This document shows positions 1-6,837 of a DNA stretch of 12,860 bases, piece by piece. Within the stretch, counting starts at the first letter, position 1; the number at the start of each line of letters is the position of its first letter. The DNA is from Phycisphaerales bacterium UBA2218. Lineage in GTDB: Bacteria; Planctomycetota; Phycisphaerae; Sedimentisphaerales; Anaerobacaceae. The notes below the pieces were generated by a model, which saw only the letters and a list, made by a program, of their open reading frames with translations, had not been told where the DNA came from and ran no database searches. The stretch is taken from the NCBI GenBank assembly GCA_002327785.1, contig DCUI01000249.1, positions 1 to 12,860 on the forward strand. Reading direction: 5' to 3'. Both the position numbers and the translations under genes were made by a program.

Positions 1-2
1 AC

Positions 3-3000
3 CCCAACCTCCCCGGCCGAAAGGTATTCGACAGGGCTGTCATTGCACCGGACACCAATGGCGCAACCGAGTGGTTCGAAGGCATTGCTTTCACCGGTGT
101 CTTTGACGGCGCTGGTCATACGATTCAGCATCTGACGATCACCGGTGGAAGTTGTCTGGGCCTGTTCGGGCAAGTGGGTTTCTGGAATGCGCGTAACTGC
201 GAGGTTAAAAACCTTGGTTTCGTTGACGTCAATGTAATCGGCTCAGGCAAGTATATCGGCAGCTTGGCAGGATTGAACAGCGACTACGGCGCTGTGAGGA
301 GCTGCCATGCCACAGGCACGGTGAACGGCGGGATGTGCGTAGGGGGGCTGATAGGGTTCAACGGCGGTGGACCTGTGATGCAGAGCTGGAGCGATGGCGC
401 GGTCGTCGGCAACGACATGGTAGGTGGCCTCGTCGGACAGAACGGTTTTTGGACTTGTATCCTCGGCGATGAGCCTCTCCCCCAGCATGAGGTGACCAAT
501 TGCTACAGCACTGCTGCGGTCAACGGCAATGAGGTTGTCGGCGGGCTGGTGGGACTTAACGAGGTTGGTGCGGTGAAGCAGTCGTACAGCACAGGCACGG
601 TCTGTGGCAGCTCTTCAGTCGGCGGCCTCGTGGGCTCCAACAACGAAGCCAGTGTCAGCAATTGCCACGGCAGCGGTTCCGTCAGCGGGACGGACTATGT
701 TGGGGGTCTCGTGGGTCGCAACCGTGATAGCAGCATCGTCATGAGTTACAGCAGGGGCTCGGTCACAGGAACTGACCATGTCGGTGGCCTCGTGGGCTAC
801 GAAGACTTTGCCTGGCATGAGAGCATCGGTTCGAGCTTTTGGGACACCCAGACCTCCGGCCAAGCCACGAGCGCGGGTGGCACAGGCAAGACCACGACCG
901 AAATGCAGACGGCCAGCACGTTCCTCGATGCCGGCTGGGACTTCGTGGGCGAGACGGCCAATGGGACCGAGGATATATGGAAGATAGTCGAAGGCGTGGG
1001 TTATCCGCGCCTCTCGTGGGAGAAATACAGCGGCGGGACGGGAGAGCCGAACGATCCGTACCAGATCGCCACGGCCGCTGATCTGATCGCCCTCGGCGAG
1101 ACTCCCGAAGACTACGGCAAGCACTTCATCCTGACCGCCGACATCGACCTGGACCCCAACCTCCCCGGCCGAAAGGTCTTTGACAGGGCTGTCATTGCGC
1201 CGGATACAGAGCTAAATGATCAATACTCTGAGTTCCAGGGGACTCGCTTCACCGGCGTCTTCGACGGCAACGGGCACACAATCTCCCATCTAACGATCGC
1301 GGGTAAAGACTATGTCGGCCTTTTCGGGCAGTTAGGCTTTGAAGCAAGGGTCTCCGATCTGGGCCTCGAAGCAGTAGATGTCAACGGAACTGGCGGTTAT
1401 GTTGGCGCCCTTGTGGGTTTCAGCTCAGGAAGTATCACGACAAGCTACAGTACTGGCTCAGTCAACGGATTCATCAAAGTCGGCGGGCTGGTGGGGTACA
1501 GCACATCATACAACGGTACAGTGACCCAGTGCTACAGTGCCGGTACGGTCAGTGGTGGTGGTACTCTCGGTGGATTGGTAGGCCATAATGAGGGGAGAGT
1601 GAGCCAGTGCTACAGTACCGGTACGGTCAGTGGTGGTGGTGATCTCGGCGGATTGGCAGGGTACAACTTGGGCAGAGTGACCCAGTGCTACAGCACGGGC
1701 ACAGTTACCCATCGCTACATCACGGGCACATTCATTTCTGAAGAAGCTGCTGTTGGTGGATTGGTTGGTAACAATGTCTATCTTCACTGGGACGTCGGTG
1801 GCGATGTTGCTGGCGTTGTCTCCCACTGCTACAGCACGGGTAGAGTGAACGGCTCTGGCAAGAATATTGGCGGCCTCGTGGGGTTGAATGGGGAAGGGGT
1901 AGTGAGTTATTACAGTTTCTGGGACATCGAGACATCAGGCCAAGCCACAAGTGCGGGCGGCACGGGCAAAACGACAGCCGAGATGCAGACGCCCAGGACA
2001 TTCCGAGTCTGGGGCACATGCGGCAATGAGGGTGTTTGGACGATCGATGAGGGCAAGGACTATCCGAGACTATGGTGGGAAGACCAGTCGGGCGAGGCCA
2101 TCTCATCTCTGTCTCTGACGCATTTCTTAATGGGCACAGGAGAAGAAAGTGATCCGTTTCTTATATACACTGCTGAAGAACTGAACATGGTTGGACTATT
2201 CCCATGTGAATTCGACAAGCACTTCAAGCTCATGGCCGATATTGATCTGTCCGCCTTTGACGGCTTGGATGGACGGCCAGAGTTCAACATCATCGGCTGC
2301 TGTTCACTCCAAACCACGGGGTTAGCACGCAGGAGATTTTGGCTTCAGGGGTATCCTTTTGCCGGTGTCTTTGATGGGAATGGTCACATTATTTCGAGTC
2401 TGACGGCGATGGGCAACAACTACATGGGTTTGTTCAGCGGATTGGAAAACCAGGCAGAAGTCAAGAACTTGGGCGTAGTTGATGCCAACATAACGGGTTC
2501 CTATGGTTATGTTGGCGTATTGGCGGGGTGCAATTGTGGCACAGTGAGCCATTGCTACAGCACCGGCACGGTCTATGGTGGGTCAGTTCTTGGTGTATTG
2601 GCGGGCTTTAACTTCGGCACAGTGACCCAGTGCTACAGCACCGGCGCGATCTATGGTGGGTTCGAAACTGGGGGATTGGTGGGTTCCAACTGGGGCACAG
2701 TGGCCCAGTGCTACAGTTCAAGCACGGTCAGCGGCGGGAGTTATGTCGGCGGACTGGTGGGCTACACCGCCGGCGGCGGCATAATGCAGTGCTACAGCAT
2801 GGGCGAGGTGAGTGGAGAGGGACATGTCGGCGGGCTCGTGGGCCACAAGAACGGCATCGTAATGCAGTGCTACAGCACCGGCGCGGTCAGCGGCAGTTCC
2901 GAAGTGGGCGGTCTCGTGGGTCATGATGAGTCGACTCATTGGGGTTTGGGGGATAGCAGTTCGAGCTTCTGGGACAAGCAGACCTCAGGCCAGACTGGGA

Positions 3001-3176
3001 GCGATGGTGAGACGGGCAAGACTACCGCCGAGATGCAGACGGCCAAGACGTTTCTGGATACCGGCTGGGACTTCGTGGGCGAGACGGACAATGGCACGGA
3101 GGACATCTGGTGGATCAACGAAGGCAAGGACTATCCACGCCTGTGGTGGGAAGCCCCTGCCATTGATGATCGATGA
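3..3176 (+). CDS. Giant GLUG-repeat surface/secreted protein, 3' part (5' end outside window)
   Basis: The frame is open to the left edge, so the ATG at 174 is internal; codons from position 3 already match the super-repeat at 1155. I count about 19 GLUG-type units of roughly 26 residues, with the core V-G-G-L-V-G ... C-Y-S-T-G-T-V-S-G. They fall into three super-repeats. Each opens with a module (GTGEPNDPYQIATAADL-like, then a TGVFDGNGH motif), continues with 6-7 GLUG units, and closes with a cap S-F-W-D..TSGQ...EMQT...GWDF...EDIW...YPRLWWE (831-1022, 1914-2081, 2964-3152). The GLUG family forms beta-solenoid-like repeats in secreted or adhesive bacterial proteins; a cell-surface role is inference. 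Signal peptide and N-terminal domains are off-window. No dockerin, PEP-CTERM, membrane segment or sorting motif is visible at the C-terminus, which ends in A-P-A-I-D-D-R encoded partly by a heptamer repeat. Confidence 0.9.
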   Translation, partial: PNLPGRKVFDRAVIAPDTNGATEWFEGIAFTGVFDGAGHTIQHLTITGGSCLGLFGQVGFWNARNCEVKNLGFVDVNVIGSGKYIGSLAGLNSDYGAVRSCHATGTVNGGMCVGGLIGFNGGGPVMQSWSDGAVVGNDMVGGLVGQNGFWTCILGDEPLPQHEVTNCYSTAAVNGNEVVGGLVGLNEVGAVKQSYSTGTVCGSSSVGGLVGSNNEASVSNCHGSGSVSGTDYVGGLVGRNRDSSIVMSYSRGSVTGTDHVGGLVGYEDFAWHESIGSSFWDTQTSGQATSAGGTGKTTTEMQTASTFLDAGWDFVGETANGTEDIWKIVEGVGYPRLSWEKYSGGTGEPNDPYQIATAADLIALGETPEDYGKHFILTADIDLDPNLPGRKVFDRAVIAPDTELNDQYSEFQGTRFTGVFDGNGHTISHLTIAGKDYVGLFGQLGFEARVSDLGLEAVDVNGTGGYVGALVGFSSGSITTSYSTGSVNGFIKVGGLVGYSTSYNGTVTQCYSAGTVSGGGTLGGLVGHNEGRVSQCYSTGTVSGGGDLGGLAGYNLGRVTQCYSTGTVTHRYITGTFISEEAAVGGLVGNNVYLHWDVGGDVAGVVSHCYSTGRVNGSGKNIGGLVGLNGEGVVSYYSFWDIETSGQATSAGGTGKTTAEMQTPRTFRVWGTCGNEGVWTIDEGKDYPRLWWEDQSGEAISSLSLTHFLMGTGEESDPFLIYTAEELNMVGLFPCEFDKHFKLMADIDLSAFDGLDGRPEFNIIGCCSLQTTGLARRRFWLQGYPFAGVFDGNGHIISSLTAMGNNYMGLFSGLENQAEVKNLGVVDANITGSYGYVGVLAGCNCGTVSHCYSTGTVYGGSVLGVLAGFNFGTVTQCYSTGAIYGGFETGGLVGSNWGTVAQCYSSSTVSGGSYVGGLVGYTAGGGIMQCYSMGEVSGEGHVGGLVGHKNGIVMQCYSTGAVSGSSEVGGLVGHDESTHWGLGDSSSSFWDKQTSGQTGSDGETGKTTAEMQTAKTFLDTGWDFVGETDNGTEDIWWINEGKDYPRLWWEAPAIDDR

Positions 3177-3189
3177 CTGATTATTGATG
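3162..3189. repeat. Degenerate heptamer array (ATTGATG type)
   Basis: Four head-to-tail 7-bp units, the first and fourth being ATTGATG and the middle two differing by two or three bases, with a partial fifth unit following. The array covers the last codons and the TGA stop (3174-3176) of the GLUG gene, so it contributes the final residues I-D-D-R. Heptamer arrays of this style are known from other bacterial genomes (for example STRR sequences in cyanobacteria); membership in a genome-wide family here is inference. Confidence 0.5.
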
Positions 3190-3282
3190 ATTTGTGGCGG
3201 CAACGGACCACGAGGCATGGTCCAGAGGTCGCGGATTCGGGATACGGCCCCGGAATCGCCCACGGCAACCTCTCGCTTTTCC

Positions 3283-3311
3283 TTGAAAATTCGGTTGCCA
3301 CGACCGATATT
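3283..3311 (+). promoter_or_regulatory. Putative sigma-70-type promoter of the ATPase gene
   Basis: TTGAAA (3283-3288) and GATATT (3306-3311) are separated by exactly 17 bases. The predicted transcript would start near 3318, about 12 bases before the ATG at 3331, which argues for that start rather than the in-frame ATG at 3184 that lies upstream of the promoter. Confidence 0.45.
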
Positions 3312-3330
3312 TCAAGGTAGACTCCTGGGC

Positions 3331-4482
3331 ATGATCGAACGTAGCAAAGAGATCGCCACCTTGCGGACGCTTCTGCGGCGGCATCGGGTGGTGGGCCTCA
3401 TCGGCGCCAGGCAGGTCGGTAAGACAACGCTGGCCCGTGGTCTTGCACAGGGTTGGCCCGCGCACGTCGAGTACTTCGATCTGGAGAATCCCGAGGACCA
3501 GGCCCGCCTGGCGGACCCCATGCTGGCCTTGAAGCCCCTGCGCGGACTGGTCGTCATCGATGAGGTCCAGCGGATTCCCAACCTGTTCACCATCCTGCGG
3601 GTCCTGGTGGACAGGCCTCGCAGACCGGCGAGGTTCCTTGTCCTGGGCAGCGCATCGCCGGAACTGCTGCGTCAGAGCTCCGAGAGCTTGGCGGGACGCA
3701 TCGCCTACCATGAGGTCAGCGGTTTCTCCCTGGAGGAGGTCGGCGTCGCGAATCAGTCGCGATTGTGGATGCGGGGCGGGCTGCCGCGATCATTCCTGGC
3801 CCGGTCGGCGGCAGAAAGTCACGAGTGGCGACAGGGCTTCATCCGAACGTTCCTCGAACGGGACATGCCCCAATTGGGTCTGGGCGTCAACGCAACGGCC
3901 ATGCGGAGGTTTTGGACCATGCTGGCCCATTACCACGGCCAAATCTGGAATGCCTCGGAGTTTGCGCGGTCCTTCGGCGTGGCCGACACCACGGTGCGTC
4001 ACTATCTGGACCGGCTCACGTCGGCCATGGTGGTGCGACAGCTCCCCCCCTGGCACGAGAATGTCGCCAAGCGACAAGTGAAATCGCCCAAGGTCTACAT
4101 CGCCGACAGCGGCTTGTTCCATACGCTGCTGAATTTGCGCGTCCAGGCGGATGTAGAGGCGCATCCCAAAGTGGGGGCCTCTTGGGAAGGATGGGTGCTG
4201 GAACAGGTCATCCGGCGACTGAACGCTGATCGGCAGGAGTGTTTCTTCTGGGCAACCCATGCTGGCGCGGAACTGGACTTGTTGCTGGTTCGGGGTCGGC
4301 AGCGACTGGGATTTGAGGTCAAGCGGACCGTGGCTCCGAGTCTGACCACTTCCATGCGGCACGCCTTGCGCGATCTGCGTCTGGATCGGCTCGACGTGAT
4401 CCACGCCGGGGACCGAACGTTCGCCTTGGCGAACAGGGTCCGGGCTGTGGCGATGTCTCGCCTGCTCCAGGACCTGGGATGA
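3331..4482 (+). CDS. AAA-family ATPase with C-terminal DUF4143 domain
   Basis: 383 residues, the usual size of the AAA_14/DUF4143 family. The N-terminal AAA domain has Walker A G-A-R-Q-V-G-K-T (residues 25-32) and Walker B L-V-V-I-D-E (73-78), with a sensor-like strand F-L-V-L-G-S-A-S near 102-109. The C-terminal half is typical DUF4143: a winged-helix-like stretch, then Y-I-A-D-S-G-L, G-x-x-W-E-G-W-V, and a final A-E-L-D-L-L-L...F-E-V-K-R segment resembling a degenerate PD-(D/E)xK fold. The biological role of these widespread ATPases is not established; many sit in mobile or toxin-antitoxin-like contexts. The start at 3331 is chosen for the promoter spacing, an AAGGT sequence about 12 bases upstream, and because the protein then begins M-I-E-R as family members do. 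It lies between the GLUG gene and an orphan GLUG cap on the same strand. Confidence 0.9.
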   Translation: MIERSKEIATLRTLLRRHRVVGLIGARQVGKTTLARGLAQGWPAHVEYFDLENPEDQARLADPMLALKPLRGLVVIDEVQRIPNLFTILRVLVDRPRRPARFLVLGSASPELLRQSSESLAGRIAYHEVSGFSLEEVGVANQSRLWMRGGLPRSFLARSAAESHEWRQGFIRTFLERDMPQLGLGVNATAMRRFWTMLAHYHGQIWNASEFARSFGVADTTVRHYLDRLTSAMVVRQLPPWHENVAKRQVKSPKVYIADSGLFHTLLNLRVQADVEAHPKVGASWEGWVLEQVIRRLNADRQECFFWATHAGAELDLLLVRGRQRLGFEVKRTVAPSLTTSMRHALRDLRLDRLDVIHAGDRTFALANRVRAVAMSRLLQDLG

Positions 4483-4519
4483 CCCTGCCCCACGCCGGGT
4501 GATCTGCCCAGGTCCTGTT

Positions 4520-4702
4520 CAGGCCACGCGAGGCGGCGGACAGCAGGACAAGGCCACCGTCGAGATGCAGACGGCGAGCACGTTCCTTGATGCCGGCTGG
4601 GACTTCGTGGGCGAGACGGCCAATGGGATGGAGGACATCTGGTGGATCGACGAAGGCAAGGACTATCCAAGACTGTGGTGGGAACTGATTCCTGAGAATT
4701 GA
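4520..4702 (+). pseudogene. Orphan terminal cap of the GLUG super-repeat (gene remnant)
   Basis: In the frame ending at the TGA of 4700-4702, the sequence Q-A-T-R-G-G-G...V-E-M-Q-T-A-S-T-F-L-D-A-G-W-D-F-V-G-E-T...E-D-I-W-W-I-D-E-G-K-D-Y-P-R-L-W-W-E matches the caps at 831-1022 and 2964-3152 of the large GLUG gene, with near-identical DNA over the central part. Homology begins at about 4520, only 38 bases after the ATPase stop. A GTG at 4499 could begin a 67-codon ORF but no ribosome binding site is evident, so I call it a remnant. It ends L-I-P-E-N, a different tail from the large gene. It may be the original 3' end of a GLUG gene interrupted by the ATPase segment, or of a deleted neighbouring paralogue. 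Confidence 0.75.
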
Positions 4703-4727
4703 CCTTGTAGCCTTCTTATGACGTGGC

Positions 4728-4749
4728 AGGTGTACTTCGCCGGACACCT
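4728..4749. terminator. Weak inverted repeat between convergent genes
   Basis: AGGTGT (4728-4733) and ACACCT (4744-4749) can form a 6-bp stem with a 10-base loop in the 52-bp gap between the GLUG remnant and the oppositely oriented anti-sigma gene. There is no T-run on either side, so a terminator role is only suggested by the position. Confidence 0.25.
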
Positions 4750-4754
4750 CTGTC

Positions 4755-5795
4755 CTACGGCACGAGGAAGATGTCCTGTTCGCTCGTGGGGACTTCGTCG
4801 CCGTGGATCTCCGTGCCACAGCACATGTCCTCGATGAGGTAGATATCGTCGTCGAAGATGCGGACGCGGCGCCCTCGGGCAAACTCGACCGACCCGTCGT
4901 AGAGCAGGACGTTCTGGCCCTGCCCTCCGTGGTTATGACTGTTGGATGTCATCAACTCGTCGCACAGCCTGAGCTTGGGCGACTCGGCGAGATCCGATGG
5001 GAGCCTCTCGGAAAGCGGGTTGCGGTCCGCCATGAGGACTCGCCTCTGCGTCAGGTCGCGGTCGTTGGAGGTCGAGCAGCGGATGCGCACACTGTAGTGG
5101 ATATAGGCCCGGCTTGGGAAGTCGGAGAACTCCCGGACGCTGAAGCCCTCGAACGTGAGCGCGCGTCCTTCCCGCCTGCCGGTGCAGAGAAATCGGCTCG
5201 GGTCCACGTAGCCATGCCTGGGAAGCAGCCAGACCTGCCGTGTATTCGAGTAGTTCTCCTGGCCCGGATAGCCTACCTTCCACCAGGGCGATCCGGGCAT
5301 CACGGCGGCGGCCGGCAACAGGCCATCATGGTCGGAGACATAGTTGCGAAGCCCGCCGTAAATGTTGCTCAAATTCGCGGCACACTGGGCCTGGTGGTAT
5401 CGGGCCCGCATTTGGGTTATGGCCGGGAACAGGATGCCTACAAACAACACAACTGCGGCAGCCGCAACGGCAACTTCACTCCAATTGCGCCACAGGGGAA
5501 TTCGAATCGGCCGTCTGCCCGACTGCTCGGCAGCCAGCAACTGCTCCAGGCGGTCACTGCCGGATTCTGCCGCCTCTCGCAGGCGGGCGAAAAGCCGCTC
5601 CATCAGATCATCAGGACACGGCTCCAACTCCACATTTTCCAGCGGCGCCAGCGCATTGTGAAAGGATTGGTACAACTCAGCCGCTTCCTCGCTCGACTCG
5701 ATCAGGGCCTCGACCTCCTCAGTTTCACGTTCAGATATCAGACCCAAAGAGTAATCAAACAGCAATTGCCTCTGGCGGTCACTCAGCGTCGTCAT
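4755..5795 (-). CDS. Membrane anti-sigma-like protein with pseudopilin/H-X9-DG-like C-terminal domain
   Basis: 346 residues. Residues 1-75 resemble planctomycete anti-sigma N-termini (D-R-Q-R-Q-L-L-F-D-Y-S-L-G-L..., then E-P-C-P-D-D-L); no H-x3-C-x2-C zinc motif is present. One membrane helix lies at about 107-126 (V-A-V-A-A-A-A-V-V-L-F-V-G). Directly after it comes a prepilin-like stretch (R-A-R-Y-H-Q-A-Q-C-A-A-N-L at 130-142, then G-G-L-R-N-Y-V-S-D-H-D-G-L-L-P), as in planctomycete DUF1559/type II pseudopilin-like proteins. Near the end, H289 followed after ten residues by D300-G301 and S-V-E-F resembles the H-X9-DG motif with one extra residue. The start overlaps the sigma-factor stop as ATGA, implying translational coupling. 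Inference: the N-terminus holds the sigma factor in the cytoplasm and the outer domain senses an envelope signal. Confidence 0.75.
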   Translation of the reverse strand: MTTLSDRQRQLLFDYSLGLISERETEEVEALIESSEEAAELYQSFHNALAPLENVELEPCPDDLMERLFARLREAAESGSDRLEQLLAAEQSGRRPIRIPLWRNWSEVAVAAAAVVLFVGILFPAITQMRARYHQAQCAANLSNIYGGLRNYVSDHDGLLPAAAVMPGSPWWKVGYPGQENYSNTRQVWLLPRHGYVDPSRFLCTGRREGRALTFEGFSVREFSDFPSRAYIHYSVRIRCSTSNDRDLTQRRVLMADRNPLSERLPSDLAESPKLRLCDELMTSNSHNHGGQGQNVLLYDGSVEFARGRRVRIFDDDIYLIEDMCCGTEIHGDEVPTSEQDIFLVP

Positions 5796-6403
5796 TTGAC
5801 CTTTCTACTCCCAACTGCTGCTTTCCAGTCCTTGGCGAAGCGAGCCACGGCAGCATGCAACCTACTTTTCACAGTCCCAATAGGTATACTGAGAATCTCG
5901 GCCATTTGTTTGTATGAAAATTGGTTGAAGTAGGCCAATGCCAGGATCTCTCGCAGGTTATCGGGCATGTTTGCGATCACCTCATTGACGCGAGCGACGG
6001 TCTCGCCCCGTTCGACGTCATCATAAGGCACGGCGGTATCAGAACTTAGGGCATTGAGCATCTCGTCGAAGCTCATCTCCTCGGATTCGGTGAGCGTGCC
6101 GATGGGCACGGCGGCGGTTCGCTGGCTCTTGCGCAGGGCGTCTTTGGCCTTGTTGGCCGCAATCGTGAACAGCCACGGCCGCAGCGGCCGGCTCGGGTCG
6201 AAGCTCTTGCGGCTCGTGAACAATTGAAGAAAAGTTTCCTGGAAGACGTCATCCACAAGGTCTGACTGATTCAGGAACTGCTTGAGGAACGCATAGAGGC
6301 TGTTCTTGTACCGACTCACGATCTCCTGGAACGCGGCCTCGTCGCCCCCGGAATAGCGCTGCAAGAGTTCTGCGTCCGTCAGTTTCTCAAGTGGATGTTT
6401 CAT
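5792..6403 (-). CDS. ECF-subfamily RNA polymerase sigma factor
   Basis: 203 residues from the ATG at 6403. Region 2 spans about residues 22-95, with the core-binding stretch D-L-V-D-D-V-F-Q-E-T-F and the -10 recognition segment R-P-W-L-F-T-I-A-A-N-K-A-K-D. After an acidic linker, region 4 spans about 138-190 with the helix-turn-helix Y-K-Q-M-A-E-I-L-S-I-P-I-G-T-V-K-S-R-L. No extra C-terminal domain is present. The frame also allows ATG at 6412 and TTG at 6454. I prefer 6403 because family members start just before the conserved L-T-D-A-E-L-L, and because a TATAAT lies 7 bases upstream, which would give a leaderless transcript. No convincing Shine-Dalgarno precedes either ATG (an AGG is 8 bases before 6412). 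Its stop overlaps the start of the anti-sigma-like gene by 4 bases, so the pair is one regulatory unit. Confidence 0.9.
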   Translation of the reverse strand: MKHPLEKLTDAELLQRYSGGDEAAFQEIVSRYKNSLYAFLKQFLNQSDLVDDVFQETFLQLFTSRKSFDPSRPLRPWLFTIAANKAKDALRKSQRTAAVPIGTLTESEEMSFDEMLNALSSDTAVPYDDVERGETVARVNEVIANMPDNLREILALAYFNQFSYKQMAEILSIPIGTVKSRLHAAVARFAKDWKAAVGSRKVK

Positions 6404-6410
6404 AGCAATC

Positions 6411-6416
6411 ATTATA
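6411..6416 (-). promoter_or_regulatory. Perfect -10 element (TATAAT) just upstream of the sigma-factor start
   Basis: On the minus strand TATAAT ends 7 bases before the ATG at 6403. The hexamer 17 bases upstream, TTTCTC (6439-6434), is a poor -35. If used, transcription would start at or next to the ATG, giving a leaderless mRNA. Confidence 0.35.
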
Positions 6417-6478
6417 AGAACCTGTAGCGAAAAGAGAAATCCCTGTTCAGACAACGTTGCAGGTTCTCTCGAAGACAG

Positions 6479-6700
6479 TTATCCTTGGAGCCTCGTTAGA
6501 ACGGCGGTGGCATCATCCTGGCCCCCCGCAACCACAAAGCCCTCGTTCCGGCCGTTGAAAAGGTTGGCGCCCGCAGCGTCCCGTGCGTGACTGTCGATTC
6601 GGGCGTCGAGACCGATAAGCTGCTCTATTAACCCAAGGCGGCCGGCGATTTCCACCCGTGACGAGGGGAATTCGCGGAGGACGCAGGCAGCACCCTGCAC
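6479..6700 (-). CDS. Possible small hypothetical protein or gene remnant, unrecognised
   Basis: A 73-codon frame starting with GTG at 6700, preceded by AGGAAA only 1-2 bases upstream. The composition looks protein-like (I-A-G-R-L-G-L-I-E-Q-L-I-G-L-D-A-R-I-D-S) but I recognise no family, no membrane segment and no motif. It lies between the transporter terminator and the sigma-factor gene on the same strand. It could be the end of a deleted gene or a chance frame in GC-rich DNA. It is the only candidate in the roughly 430 bases between 6404 and 6837, apart from the terminator and the 6713-6731 motif. Confidence 0.2.
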   Translation of the reverse strand: MQGAACVLREFPSSRVEIAGRLGLIEQLIGLDARIDSHARDAAGANLFNGRNEGFVVAGGQDDATAVLTRLQG

Positions 6701-6712
6701 TTTCCTGCGATT

Positions 6713-6731
6713 GTGTCAGGGACCTGCCCCC
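6713..6731. repeat. Possible repetitive intergenic motif TGTCAGGGACCTGCCCC
   Basis: The sequence contains the small palindrome CAGG-GA-CCTG. From general memory, similar GTCAGGGACCTG-type sequences recur between genes in several bacteria, often near IS200-like (RAYT) transposases; no such transposase is in this window. A single copy here cannot prove a family. Confidence 0.3.
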
Positions 6732-6757
6732 TCACACCGCCGAACACGTTCGGCCCC

Positions 6758-6792
6758 AAAAAGAAAAGAGCCCCTTCCCGACGGAAGGGGCT
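6758..6792 (-). terminator. Rho-independent terminator of the FucP-like transporter gene
   Basis: A perfect 10-bp stem AGCCCCTTCC / GGAAGGGGCT with a 4-base loop (6769-6792). On the minus strand it is followed by CTTTTCTTTTT. It lies 46 bases beyond the transporter stop codon, so it clearly ends that transcript and separates it from the sigma-factor region. Confidence 0.88.
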
Positions 6793-6837
6793 TCGGAATA
6801 CTAAGGGAGTTTGCCGACTGCTGCGTCTCCTGCCAGT

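Noticed and set aside
490..3000. Regular spaced short repeats that might suggest a CRISPR array
   Set aside because: Repeats are in frame, about 78 bases, degenerate and translate into GLUG units; there are no identical repeats with unique spacers and no cas genes.
3184..3330. 49-codon N-terminal extension of the ATPase from ATG 3184
   Set aside because: It lies upstream of and across the predicted promoter, starts within the heptamer array, and is not like the N-terminus of DUF4143 ATPases.
4803..5933. Plus-strand 376-codon frame antisense to the sigma/anti-sigma genes
   Set aside because: It is a shadow of strong minus-strand coding with clear domains; its translation has no family features and it spans two real genes.
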